NCBI GenBank assembly: GCA_003138855.1 | Contig: PLHF01000121.1 | Coordinates: 1-36,298 of the forward strand | Direction: 5' to 3' | From: Acidimicrobiaceae bacterium | GTDB lineage: Bacteria > Actinomycetota > Acidimicrobiia > Acidimicrobiales > RAAP-2 | DNA length: 36,298 nt | Part shown: positions 1-7,522 of the stretch, piece after piece | Numbering within the stretch: position 1 is the stretch's first letter | How the letters are laid out: the number at the start of each line of letters is the position of its first letter | Translations under genes and position numbers: made by a program | Notes under the pieces: model-generated | What the model was told of the DNA's origin: nothing | What the model saw: only the letters and a program-made list of their open reading frames with translations | Database searches by the model: none

Positions 1-198
1 GGCGGCTACTGGCTGGTGGCGTCCGACGGCGGCATCTTCGCCTTCGGAGACGCCGGGTTCCACGGCAGCGCCGGGGCGCTGCCGCTCGACGCCCCGATCG
101 TGGGCATGGCCGCCGACGACTCGACCGGGGGCTACTGGCTGGTGGCGTCCGACGGCGGCATCTTCTCCTACGGCGCACCCTTCTTCGGAGCGGGCTGA
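1..198 (+). CDS. C-terminal end of a [10 protein letters not shown]-repeat surface protein (5' end outside window)
   Basis: The reading frame is open from base 1 and stops with TGA at 196-198, so only the last 65 residues are present. They contain two copies of the motif [12 protein letters not shown] with the partner blocks [10 protein letters not shown] and [10 protein letters not shown]. The repeat period is 126 bp (42 codons), the same as in the complete repeat/CHAP protein at 12492-13916. The protein ends directly in the repeat with no catalytic domain after it. The repeats look like beta-propeller or beta-sheet blades, which is inferred from the alternating Gly/aromatic pattern. Function is unknown; by analogy with the 12492 gene it is probably secreted. 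It is convergent with the aldehyde dehydrogenase, 42 bp away. Confidence 0.85.
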   Translation, partial: GGYWLVASDGGIFAFGDAGFHGSAGALPLDAPIVGMAADDSTGGYWLVASDGGIFSYGAPFFGAG

Positions 199-240
199 CC
201 GTAGGGGTCCCGGTTGGCCCCGGCCCCCTCCGCTCCGGTC

Positions 241-1710
241 CTAGCCGGCCCAGATGATCGACTGCAGTTCCGAGTAGGCCTCGAGGCCGTAGTCGCCGCC
301 GTCCCGCCCGATCCCGCTCATCTTGAAGCCGCCGAAGGGCGCATCCATGTTGCGCTGGGCGGTGTTGATTCCGACGTGGCCGGCCCGGAGCAGCTTGGCC
401 ACCCGGAACGCCCGGGCGGTGTCCCCCGAGAAGACGTAGTCGTACAGGCCGAACTCCGAGTCGTTGGCGATGGCGATGCCCTCCTCCTCGTCGTCGAAGG
501 GGATGGCCACCACCACCGGGCCGAAGATCTCCTCGCGGGCTGCGGTCATGTCGTTGGTGCCGGTGATGAGGGTGGGCTCCACGTAGTACCCGGTGGGCAG
601 GTGATCGGGTCGGTTGCCGCCGAACACCACCTCGCCCTGTCGGCGGCCGGAGTCGATGTAGCCGAGCACCCGCTGCTGGTGGGCGGCGGAGATCAGTGGT
701 CCGACCATGGTCTCCCGCTCGGTCGGGTCCCCCACCTTGAGCCGGCCGGCGAAGGTGGAGAGCCCGTCGACCAGGGCATCGAAGATGCTCCGGTGCACCA
801 CGGCGCGCGTGGGGGCGGTGCAGATCTGTCCGGAGTGGAACGCCCAGGTCGAGCCGATGGCGGTGATGGCGGCCTTGATGTCGGCGTCCTCGAAGACCAC
901 CGCTGCGCCTTTGCCGCCCAGCTCCATCAGCAGCCGCTTCATGGTGGGCGCGCCGGCCGCTGCGATCCGCTGACCGACCGTGGTGGAACCGGTGAACGAC
1001 ACCATGTCGACGTCGGGGGAGGAGGTAAGGGCCGAGGCCGGTTCGGGCCCTTGGGCGCTGATCAGATTCACCACGCCGGGGGGGAAGCCGACGTCGTCGA
1101 GGACGCGGGCCAGTTCCACGACGGCCAGCGGGTCCTGGGGGGCGGGCTTGATGACCACCGTGTTTCCCATGGCCAGGGCCGGTGCCACCTTGCCGGCCAT
1201 GTTGGTCAGCGGGAAGTTGTAGCTGGCGATCGCCGCCACCACCCCCACCGGCTGCCGGTAGGCGAGGGCGCTGATCAGGCCACCGGGGGCCAGTGGGGTG
1301 GCCGCGGTGGCGATGGGGGGCAGCATCGACTCCTGGACGTGGCGGATGTCCCGCGAGTAGCGGTCGAACCGGTCGGCGCTGACGGGCACCTGCATGCGCG
1401 AGCCGACCGATGCGGTGGCCCCGGTCTCGGCGATGACCAGGGGGACCAACTCGTCGTTTTTGGAGCGTATGGCTGCCGCCGCGGCCTTGAGCAGGGCCAG
1501 GCGCTCCTCGGCGGGAGTGGCCGCCCACGCCGGGAAGGCCTCGCGGGCGGCGGCCGCAGCCGCTGCGGCATCGGCGACCGAGGCATCGGGGGCCTGGCCC
1601 ACAACCTGCTCGGTGGCCGGGTTGATGATGTCGTAGGTGCCGTTGCCGGCGTCGACCCACTTGCCGCCGATCAGCAGCTGCGTTTCGTCCCTGGTGACCT
1701 GACTGCCCAC
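241..1710 (-). CDS. NAD(P)-dependent aldehyde dehydrogenase
   Basis: This is a 489-residue aldehyde dehydrogenase of normal length for the superfamily, oxidising an aldehyde to the acid with NAD(P)+. Visible motifs are INPATEQVVG near residue 29, VIKPA with Lys188, the Rossmann-type FTGSTTVGQ near 239-247, MELGGKG with general-base Glu263, GQICTAPTR with nucleophile Cys297, and EEIFGPVV towards the C-terminus. The frame is open further upstream to 1800, but the GTG at 1710 is preferred because AAAGGGGAT precedes it and family homology starts just after it. A 15-bp palindrome at 1820-1834, shared with other catabolic promoters here, lies about 110 bp upstream. The substrate cannot be read from sequence; context suggests an aldehyde from steroid-like catabolism. 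Confidence 0.95.
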   Translation of the reverse strand: MGSQVTRDETQLLIGGKWVDAGNGTYDIINPATEQVVGQAPDASVADAAAAAAAAREAFPAWAATPAEERLALLKAAAAAIRSKNDELVPLVIAETGATASVGSRMQVPVSADRFDRYSRDIRHVQESMLPPIATAATPLAPGGLISALAYRQPVGVVAAIASYNFPLTNMAGKVAPALAMGNTVVIKPAPQDPLAVVELARVLDDVGFPPGVVNLISAQGPEPASALTSSPDVDMVSFTGSTTVGQRIAAAGAPTMKRLLMELGGKGAAVVFEDADIKAAITAIGSTWAFHSGQICTAPTRAVVHRSIFDALVDGLSTFAGRLKVGDPTERETMVGPLISAAHQQRVLGYIDSGRRQGEVVFGGNRPDHLPTGYYVEPTLITGTNDMTAAREEIFGPVVVAIPFDDEEEGIAIANDSEFGLYDYVFSGDTARAFRVAKLLRAGHVGINTAQRNMDAPFGGFKMSGIGRDGGDYGLEAYSELQSIIWAG

Positions 1711-1777
1711 GGTGGATCCCCTTTCACGGTGATCGATGTGTCCCGATGGAGCGCCGATGGCTGAGTGGTTCGCGCCC

Positions 1778-1796
1778 GTGCGGCAGGAGGCCGCAC
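1778..1796 (-). other. Hairpin in the leader of the aldehyde dehydrogenase gene
   Basis: GTGCGG and CCGCAC form a perfect 6-bp inverted repeat with a 7-nt spacer. On the transcribed (minus) strand the loop reads CCTCCTG, which resembles an anti-Shine-Dalgarno sequence. It lies 68-86 nt upstream of the GTG start. It could be a minor RNA structure or chance in GC-rich DNA; no regulatory role is shown. Confidence 0.25.
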
Positions 1797-1819
1797 CCAT
1801 CGGGCACGGCCGCTCGCAT

Positions 1820-1834
1820 GTGACGTTGCGTCAG
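1820..1834. promoter_or_regulatory. Candidate operator, copy 1 of 5 (GTGACG-TTG-CGTCAG)
   Basis: TGACG-TTG-CGTCA is a perfect 5-bp-arm palindrome. It fits the 15-bp pattern CTGACG-N3-CGTCAG with one outer mismatch. It sits in the intergenic space upstream of the aldehyde dehydrogenase. The same pattern occurs at 3687, 10026, 17001 and 26690. The form suits a TetR- or GntR-type dimer; the regulator is not in the window. Confidence 0.5.
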
Positions 1835-1872
1835 CAGTGTAGGTCCTGACCGTGGCGCCGGTGGGCGGGGAC

Positions 1873-3606
1873 TCAGGCCTGCGCCGGTGTGGGATCCACC
1901 GTCACGGTGTCGCGTCCCGACCGGAGCAGCGTCCCGGGAAGATTGCCGGTCGGCTTGCCGTCGGCCACGGTCTCGACCCCGTTGACCAGGACGCGGACCA
2001 CGCCCAGGGAGTCGGCGATGAGCCGGGGGCTGCCGCCTGGTAGGTCGTGGACCAGGGTGGCCGGTTCCGATCCGATGGTCTCGGGGTCGAAGACGAACAG
2101 GTCGGCGGACAGGCCCACGGCCACGCGGCCGCGATCGTGCAGGCCGAACAGCTCGGCGGGGGCCTCTGTCATCAGCTGGACGGCCCGCTCCAACGGCACC
2201 AGCTTCCGCTTGCGGAGGCAGTCGCCGAGGAACGAGGTCGGGTAGTTCGAGCCGCACATCCGATCGAGGTGGGCACCGGCGTCGGAGCCGCCCACCATGG
2301 CGCCGGGGTCGTTCCAGACCGCGACCCGCGCCTGCCACGAGGCGTCGTCGCCATCGGAGGCCTTTGGCCACAGCACCGTGCGCAGGTCGTCGGCGATGAC
2401 CAGGTCGAGCAGGGCGTCGAAGGGGGCCTTGCCCTGCTCCTCGGCGATCGATCCGACGTCGCGCCAGCTCAAACCTTCGTTTTCGGGGGCGAACGTGTCG
2501 CCGATGATGTAGTTGGCCCAGTGCGAGAGTCGGCGGAACACCCCGGCCTGGTCGGAGTGGGCCAACTCGTCGAGGTGGGAGCGGATACCCGGGTCGCGCA
2601 GCTGCTCGATCCGCTCGTCGACCGGCAGCCCCATGACGTCGCCCCATCCGGGGATGAGGAAGAGGGCGCAGTGGGTCCGGAAGCTCATGTTCATCGGCAC
2701 CAGCGTGGGCATGGTCAGCGCCACGATGCGGCCGCCGGCGCTGGCCGCCGCGGAGGAGGCCTCCAGCTGGCGCGCCGTCTTGGCCGGCGTCCGCGAGTCG
2801 ACGGTCAACAGATTCCAGTTGAGCGGTCGGCGGGCCGTGGTGGTCATGGCCACCATCAGGTCGATCTCCTGGTCGGAAAAGGTGTCGAGGCACCCGTCGG
2901 TGATGTACTCGAGGGTCGTGCCCGGGTGGTCGCGGACCACCTCGCAGAAGGCCAGCATCTCGCGGCGGTCGGCATGCCGGGAGGAGATCGGGTTGCCGTC
3001 CCCGTCGGAGTGGGTGCGTGACTGTGAAGAGGAGAACCCGAGCCCCCCGGCCTCGATCGATTCGGCCAGCAGCCGGGTCATCGCCGCCAGTTCGTCGTCG
3101 GACGCGACGTCGGAGGCCCGCTCGGATCCCATGACCCACCGGCGCAGCGCGCAGTGCCCCACCAGAAACCCGGCGTTCACCCCGAGGTTGCCCTCCAGTC
3201 GTTGGAGGTACTCGCCGAAACTCGTCCAGTCCCAGGCGATCCCGTTCTCGAGCGCGTCCAGGGGCATGCCCTCGACCTTGGCCATCATCCGCCGGATGTA
3301 GTCGTGGTCGGATGCCTTGATCGGGGCCAGGGTGAACCCGCAGTTCCCCCCGATCACGGTGGTCACACCGTGGAGGTTCGACGGGGAGGCAGTGGGGTCC
3401 CAGAAGAGCTGGGCATCGTAGTGGGTGTGCGGGTCGATGATCCCCGGGGCGACCACCAGGCCCTCGGCATCGAGCTCGGTGGCACCTCGCTCGTCCACCT
3501 CGCCGACCGCGACGATTCTCCCGTCACGGATGCCGACGTCGGCCCGACGGCCGGGAGCCCCGGTTCCGTCGACGACCAGGCCATTTCGGATCACGTACTC
3601 GAGCAT
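1873..3606 (-). CDS. D-aminoacylase-type (N-acyl-D-amino-acid deacylase) amidohydrolase
   Basis: This 577-residue protein belongs to the amidohydrolase superfamily, D-aminoacylase branch, which hydrolyses N-acyl or related amide bonds using zinc in a TIM barrel. It opens with the small beta-sandwich (VIRNGLVVDGTG), followed by the metal motif PHTHYD (His60, His62, Asp64), GGNCG with Cys89 at the position of the family's metal-ligand cysteine, VGHCALR, a late GGSDAGAHLDR, and the C-terminal DLFVFDPETI strand that closes the beta-sandwich. The ATG at 3606 follows AGGAAGG. It is monocistronic or read before the aldehyde dehydrogenase, 162 bp downstream. A candidate operator lies at 3687-3701. 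The real substrate is unclear, since many actinobacterial members have no known D-amino-acid role. Confidence 0.9.
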   Translation of the reverse strand: MLEYVIRNGLVVDGTGAPGRRADVGIRDGRIVAVGEVDERGATELDAEGLVVAPGIIDPHTHYDAQLFWDPTASPSNLHGVTTVIGGNCGFTLAPIKASDHDYIRRMMAKVEGMPLDALENGIAWDWTSFGEYLQRLEGNLGVNAGFLVGHCALRRWVMGSERASDVASDDELAAMTRLLAESIEAGGLGFSSSQSRTHSDGDGNPISSRHADRREMLAFCEVVRDHPGTTLEYITDGCLDTFSDQEIDLMVAMTTTARRPLNWNLLTVDSRTPAKTARQLEASSAAASAGGRIVALTMPTLVPMNMSFRTHCALFLIPGWGDVMGLPVDERIEQLRDPGIRSHLDELAHSDQAGVFRRLSHWANYIIGDTFAPENEGLSWRDVGSIAEEQGKAPFDALLDLVIADDLRTVLWPKASDGDDASWQARVAVWNDPGAMVGGSDAGAHLDRMCGSNYPTSFLGDCLRKRKLVPLERAVQLMTEAPAELFGLHDRGRVAVGLSADLFVFDPETIGSEPATLVHDLPGGSPRLIADSLGVVRVLVNGVETVADGKPTGNLPGTLLRSGRDTVTVDPTPAQA

Positions 3607-3686
3607 GGTGGTGTTCCCTTCCTGTGGTGATGGAAGCGTCCCCCCTCACCGGGAGCCGCGCCACCTTCGTCGGGTGCGGGCCAGAA

Positions 3687-3701
3687 CTGACTGACCGTCA
3701 G
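3687..3701. promoter_or_regulatory. Candidate operator, copy 2 of 5 (CTGACT-GAC-CGTCAG)
   Basis: This 15-bp near-palindrome has outer arms CTGA and TCAG and sits 81 bp upstream of the D-aminoacylase-type gene start. An inner, overlapping perfect palindrome CTGAC-C-GTCAG occupies 3691-3701. It matches the pattern found at four other promoters in the window. Confidence 0.55.
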
Positions 3702-3890
3702 ATTATGGCACTCCCACCGGTTCCGCGGGAGCGGCGATGAGTGGGCGTCGGGGAGGTCGGACGGTCGGTACGGATGCGAAGCGCGGCCCCGACGGCCCGG
3801 TCGGGCGGGACGGGAGGGTCACAGGGCAGTCGATGGTAATTTCTCGACATCCACCAACACTGGTTCCAGAACCACCTCCTGCCGGTCATC

Positions 3891-4709
3891 GTGCTGCTCC
3901 TCGGTGCCGGGTTGATCGTCCGCTTCGCCCACTGGGTGGGGGCGCGGCGGAGGCGTTGGGTCGACGCCCAGATCCGCCGACAGATCGAGTCGGGAGAGGT
4001 GGCCTCCGAGGGACTCAAGCGGTCCCGGGCCATCAGCGAGGCGGTCGAATGGGTGGCGGTGGCCCTCGCGTACTTCATCGCCGGCATCCTCGCGCTCGAC
4101 CGGCTGGGCATCCCGCTCACCACCCTGGTGGCCCCGGCCACCGTGGTCGGCATCGGGCTCGGCTTCGGGGCCCAGCAGATGGTGGGCGACCTGCTGGCCG
4201 GGTTCTTCCTCTTCGCCGAGCACCAGTTCGCCTTCGGCGACGTCATCCGGTTGTCCGTGCCCGGGCAGACGGTCGGAATCACCGGCACGGTCGAAGAGCT
4301 CACGCTCCGGGTCACCAAGCTGCGGACGGCCCAGGGCGAGCTGGTCGTGGTGCCCAACAGCGCGTTGCGTCAGGTCACCAACCTTTCGAAGGACTGGTCG
4401 CGGGCGGTCATCGACATCCCCGTTTCGGTGACCGAGGACCTGGAGCAGGTCACGACGTTGCTGAAGGACGTGGTCGGGGCCATGGCGGCGGACCCGCGGT
4501 GGAGCGACCTCCTGCTCGGGGCACCGGTGGTGGCCGGGGTGGAGACCATCGACGTGGGGTACGTGCAGCTCCGCTTGATCGCACGCACCCTCCCGGGACG
4601 CCAGTTCGAGGTGGCCCGGGAGATCCGAATGCGGGCGGCCACCGCACTTCGCACGGCGGGCATCACCTCGCCGTCGATGGGCGAGTCGGCCACCCAGGGG
4701 CAGCCGTGA
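3891..4709 (+). CDS. MscS-family small-conductance mechanosensitive channel
   Basis: MscS channels are inner-membrane heptamers that release solutes under hypo-osmotic shock. The 272 residues from GTG 3891 hold a hydrophobic segment at 1-12, a transmembrane helix near 52-70, and the TM3 pore region with GLGFGAQQMVGDLLAGFF near 89-106. The beta-domain follows (FGDVIRL, then VVVPNSALRQVTNLSKDW), and then the alpha/beta C-terminal domain. The start is doubtful. The frame is open back to a TAA at 3837, and residues encoded from 3840 continue the N-terminal helix, but no ATG, GTG or TTG lies between. ATG 3833 is one base out of frame. The stop overlaps the next gene as GTGA, so the two are translationally coupled. 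Confidence 0.88.
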   Translation: MLLLGAGLIVRFAHWVGARRRRWVDAQIRRQIESGEVASEGLKRSRAISEAVEWVAVALAYFIAGILALDRLGIPLTTLVAPATVVGIGLGFGAQQMVGDLLAGFFLFAEHQFAFGDVIRLSVPGQTVGITGTVEELTLRVTKLRTAQGELVVVPNSALRQVTNLSKDWSRAVIDIPVSVTEDLEQVTTLLKDVVGAMAADPRWSDLLLGAPVVAGVETIDVGYVQLRLIARTLPGRQFEVAREIRMRAATALRTAGITSPSMGESATQGQP

Positions 4710-5251
4710 GCGACCTCACCCTCGGTGAGGAGACCCCGGGTGACGACGATCCGGCATCGGGGGAGCAGTCGGTGGTCCACCGGGACGCCCCCGTCGAAAA
4801 AGTCGAGCCGACGCCCCGCAGCGCACTGGTGGGATTCATGGCGGTGCCGGTCCATCGGCTCGTGCCGATCCGCCGGTCCACCCTGCTGTTGGCCGCGGCG
4901 TTCCTGGGCTTCGGGGCCTGGTGCTACCTGTACCCACCCTCGTCCGTGGTGGTGGTTCCCCCGGGAGGGGCCGTGGTCATCCCGGGCGTCATCCCGCCGA
5001 CCACCACGACCACCACGACCACTCTTCCGCCGACCACCACGACCACTACCACCACGTCGCCCTCCGGGTCGTCGAGCACCTCGACCACGGCGCCCCGCTC
5101 GGCATCGTCGACCACCACCACCACCACCGCCACCACCACCACGGCGCCCGGCTCGGCATCGTCGACCACCACGACCAAGGCGCCCTCCGGCTTCACCACG
5201 ACCACCACGACCACCCCAGGCGGAACGGGCCAGACCACCACCACGCCCTGA
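4706..5251 (+). CDS. Single-pass membrane protein with Thr-rich extracellular tail
   Basis: The GTG at 4706 overlaps the TGA of the MscS gene (GTGA). The 181-residue product has an acidic cytoplasmic N-terminus of about 50 residues, a basic stretch, and one transmembrane helix near residues 60-78 (STLLLAAAFLGFGAWCYLY). A tail of about 100 residues follows, dominated by Thr with Pro, Ser and Ala and including runs of eight threonines. The topology suggests the tail lies outside the membrane; such tails are often O-glycosylated cell-wall spacers in actinobacteria (inference). The tail DNA is an ACC/ACG simple repeat, so length variation is likely. No family is recognised. Tight coupling to MscS suggests a partner or accessory role. 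Confidence 0.7.
   Translation: MSDLTLGEETPGDDDPASGEQSVVHRDAPVEKVEPTPRSALVGFMAVPVHRLVPIRRSTLLLAAAFLGFGAWCYLYPPSSVVVVPPGGAVVIPGVIPPTTTTTTTTLPPTTTTTTTTSPSGSSSTSTTAPRSASSTTTTTTATTTTAPGSASSTTTTKAPSGFTTTTTTTPGGTGQTTTTP
4990..5250. repeat. ACC/ACG-rich simple-repeat tract encoding poly-Thr
   Basis: This stretch is almost entirely CCACCACGACC-type trinucleotide repeats, encoding the Thr-rich tail on the plus strand. Open frames on the other strand here read as poly-Val or poly-Asp/His and are shadows of the repeat. Confidence 0.85.
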
Positions 5252-5299
5252 TCGAGTCGGGCCGGCCCCGCCCCGGGGTCGTCCGGGACAGCGGGCGCC

Positions 5300-5503
5300 T
5301 CAGGGCGTCGTCGACACCGGTGAGCTCGTCGTCGTGGTCGTCGTGGTCGTCGTGGCAGACGGGGGGCGGAGCCTGTTGATGGCACGGGTCTCGTTGCGGT
5401 AGCTGGGCTCGGCCTTGAGCAGGGTCACCGCGTCGCCCACCACCATCCCCACCACGACCACCACGGCAAGGGCGATCGCCACCAGGTATCGGGGGCGGCC
5501 CAC
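5300..5503 (-). CDS. Small membrane protein with Thr-rich tail, last gene of the operon
   Basis: The predicted 67-residue protein starts at GTG 5503, 2 bp after the stop of the luciferase-like gene. It has an N-terminal transmembrane helix (YLVAIALAVVVVVGMVVGDA) and then about 45 residues ending in nine consecutive threonines and SSPVSTTP. An in-frame ATG at 5560, inside the upstream gene, is an alternative start. No family is recognised. The hydrophobic segment, the position at the end of a tight operon and the resemblance of its tail to the convergent 4706 gene argue for a real gene. The weak ribosome-binding site and GC-rich repeat content argue for caution. Confidence 0.5.
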   Translation of the reverse strand: MGRPRYLVAIALAVVVVVGMVVGDAVTLLKAEPSYRNETRAINRLRPPSATTTTTTTTTSSPVSTTP

Positions 5504-5505
5504 GC

Positions 5506-6486
5506 TCAGGAGCCCACCAGTGGCGCCACGTCGCTTCCGAAGGCGGCGATCTGATCGCACAGCTCGCCCACGCTGCGGGACGGGAACCGGACCTGCACCT
5601 GCCCCACCCCGGCGTCGGCAAAGGTGCGCAGGTACTCGGCCAGCGCTTCAGGTGGCCCGGCCACCGTGCCCCGGGGCAGCTGGAGGCCCGAGGGAGGCGC
5701 GCCCACATGGAGGCACTCGGAGAGGCCGCCGATGTCGAGCGGCGCCCCGTCGCGGTAGTCGTCGCGCAGGCCCTTCAACTCGGCCAGGATCTCCACATTG
5801 GGCCCGAGCGACTGCGGGAGCCAGCCGTCGGCGTAGCGGGCGGCCCGGCGGAGCGCGGCCCGGGAGGAGCCGCCGGCCCAGATGGGGGGTCGGGGAGCCT
5901 GGGCCGGCCGGGGCTTGAGCCCGAGTCCGCCGGCCTTCCACCTCGGGCCGTCCAGCACGGGGAACTCCTCGGCCAGTCCCTTGGCCAGGCCGACGATGGC
6001 CTCGTCGGTGGCCGGTCCCCGGTGGTCGAAGTCGGGCCCCATCTGGTCGAACTCCTCGGCGACGTGGCCGGCCCCCACGCCGCAGATGACACGGCCACCC
6101 GACAGCACGTCGACCGTGGCGAACTCCTTGGCCGCCCGCAGAGGATGCCGCAGCGCGACCACGTAGATGTGGGACAGGAGCCGGATGCCGGTGGTGACCC
6201 CGGCCAGCCAGCCGAGGGTGGCGATGGTGTCGTACCAGGTGGTGCTCATGGCACCGGCCAGGCGGTCCGGGATGAAGGTGTGGTCGCAGACGCCGACGTA
6301 GAAGAAGCCGGCGGCCTCGCATGCCAGGGCGACCGCGGCCAGCTCGCCGGCCCCGGCCGCCTGCTCCCAGGGCTGGGCGTAGATGGTGGACTGCGACTGG
6401 ATCGGGAGCTGCATGCCGAACACCGTCCGGCCGGCGGGCAATACGGTGACCACGTCCGCCGGCGGGGGGATCGGGCGGTTGCTCAT
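5506..6486 (-). CDS. Luciferase-like (LLM class) F420-dependent oxidoreductase
   Basis: This 326-residue protein is a TIM-barrel member of the bacterial luciferase superfamily, in the branch that usually uses coenzyme F420. Recognisable pieces are FFYVGVCDHTFIPDRL, where the DH is typical of the family, TTGIRLLSHIYVVALRHP, AKEFATVDVLSGGRVICGVGAGH, and PPIWAGGSS followed by ALRRAARYADGWLP. The ATG at 6486 lies 4 bp after the upstream acyl-CoA dehydrogenase stop, so the genes are co-transcribed. A later ATG (before QLPIQSQS, about residue 25) is an alternative start. The reaction is not determinable; context suggests a redox step in the same catabolic pathway as its operon partners. Confidence 0.9.
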   Translation of the reverse strand: MSNRPIPPPADVVTVLPAGRTVFGMQLPIQSQSTIYAQPWEQAAGAGELAAVALACEAAGFFYVGVCDHTFIPDRLAGAMSTTWYDTIATLGWLAGVTTGIRLLSHIYVVALRHPLRAAKEFATVDVLSGGRVICGVGAGHVAEEFDQMGPDFDHRGPATDEAIVGLAKGLAEEFPVLDGPRWKAGGLGLKPRPAQAPRPPIWAGGSSRAALRRAARYADGWLPQSLGPNVEILAELKGLRDDYRDGAPLDIGGLSECLHVGAPPSGLQLPRGTVAGPPEALAEYLRTFADAGVGQVQVRFPSRSVGELCDQIAAFGSDVAPLVGS

Positions 6487-6490
6487 CGGA

Positions 6491-7507
6491 TCAGCGTACG
6501 CCCCGGCCCGACTCGGCCAGAGACTCGGCCAACGACTCGGCCAGGGCGCCCTCGGTCCCGAACTGGGTGGCCAGGACCCTGGCCCGCTTGTAGGCCAGGT
6601 GGGCCGGAACCTCCCAGGTGAAGCCCATGCCACCGTGGACCTGGATGCACGATCGCCCGTTGGCGACGGCGGCCTCGTCGGACAGCAGCTTGGCCCCTGC
6701 CACGGCCACCAGGGCGTCACCCACCTCGGGCTGGTCGACCGTGACGGCGGCGGCGTGGACGGCGCAGCGGGCCACTTCGGTGCGTACGGCCATGTCGGCG
6801 CACAGGTGCTTGATCGCCTGGAACCCCCCGATCGGGCGGCCGAACTGCCGCCGCTGTTTGGCGTACTCGACGGCCAGCTCCGTGGTCCACGCCGCCATCC
6901 CGATCTGGAGCGCAGCGGTGAGCACGGCGCCGTCCCGCCTCCACCAGGCGGCGATCTCCGGCCCGGCCACCGGGGTGCCCTCCGGCAGTCCTGGCACGAC
7001 CCACACCGGCGTGAGCGGGTCCATCGGCCGCTTCAACCGGGTGGCGTCCAGTGAGGCGGGGTCCACCGAGGCGACCCCGGCGTCCGACAGGAGCAACAGG
7101 ACGTCCAGGTCCCCCAGGTGCTCGATGATCACCGGGACCACGCCGGCCGCCTCAGGTCGGGCCGGGTCGGGACGTTCGACCAGGCCCACCACCACCGAGC
7201 CGTCGTCGGCCCCGTCGATCAACCCGGCGGCGAGGTGGGAGGCCACCAACGGGCCCGGCAGGAGGGCCCGACCCAGCTCCTCGAAGACCAGGGCGGCCTC
7301 GGCCAGCCCCATTCCCACGCCGCCGGCCTCTTCGGCCAGGCACAGGTTGAAGACGCCGGCGTCGCCGAGCTGCCGCCACCCCGCCCGGTCGACGACCCGC
7401 TCGGTCGATTCGGGCAGTCGCACCTGCTCGAGCGGGAACTGCCCGGCGCACAGGCGCCGCATCCCCTCGGCCAGCTCGGCCTGGAACTCGGTCAGTTCGA
7501 AGTCCAT
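6491..7507 (-). CDS. Acyl-CoA dehydrogenase, smaller subunit of a FadE-type pair
   Basis: This 338-residue acyl-CoA dehydrogenase is shorter than classic enzymes of about 380-410 residues. It keeps the N-terminal helical domain (ELTEFQAELAEGMRRL), the C-terminal helix motif YAKQRRQFGRPIGGFQAIKH, and the FAD-site motif IQVHGGMGFTWE. Its middle beta-domain is reduced and lacks the QGFSEPDAGSDLA block present in its neighbour. This is the pattern of the smaller partner in the alpha2beta2 acyl-CoA dehydrogenases of mycobacterial steroid catabolism (FadE26-FadE27 type). It starts 15 bp after the stop of the larger subunit and is followed after 4 bp by the luciferase-like gene. The heteromer is inferred from pairing and is not proven. 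Confidence 0.88.
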   Translation of the reverse strand: MDFELTEFQAELAEGMRRLCAGQFPLEQVRLPESTERVVDRAGWRQLGDAGVFNLCLAEEAGGVGMGLAEAALVFEELGRALLPGPLVASHLAAGLIDGADDGSVVVGLVERPDPARPEAAGVVPVIIEHLGDLDVLLLLSDAGVASVDPASLDATRLKRPMDPLTPVWVVPGLPEGTPVAGPEIAAWWRRDGAVLTAALQIGMAAWTTELAVEYAKQRRQFGRPIGGFQAIKHLCADMAVRTEVARCAVHAAAVTVDQPEVGDALVAVAGAKLLSDEAAVANGRSCIQVHGGMGFTWEVPAHLAYKRARVLATQFGTEGALAESLAESLAESGRGVR

Positions 7508-7522
7508 GTCCCGTCCCCGTCC

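Noticed and set aside
214-1764. Long plus-strand frame of about 516 codons opposite the aldehyde dehydrogenase
   Set aside because: It is antisense to a gene with clear catalytic motifs, and its Gly/His/Asp-rich product matches no family. High-GC genomes produce such shadows routinely; the same applies opposite the other large genes.
4990-5250. Possible CRISPR array because of dense short repeats
   Set aside because: The repeats are trinucleotide-level and in frame with a protein; there are no uniform repeats separated by unique spacers. No CRISPR array or cas gene is seen anywhere in the window.
4924-5385. Frames giving poly-Val or poly-His/Asp proteins around the Thr-rich tracts
   Set aside because: They are alternative-frame readings of the ACC/ACG simple repeat, without start signals or domains.
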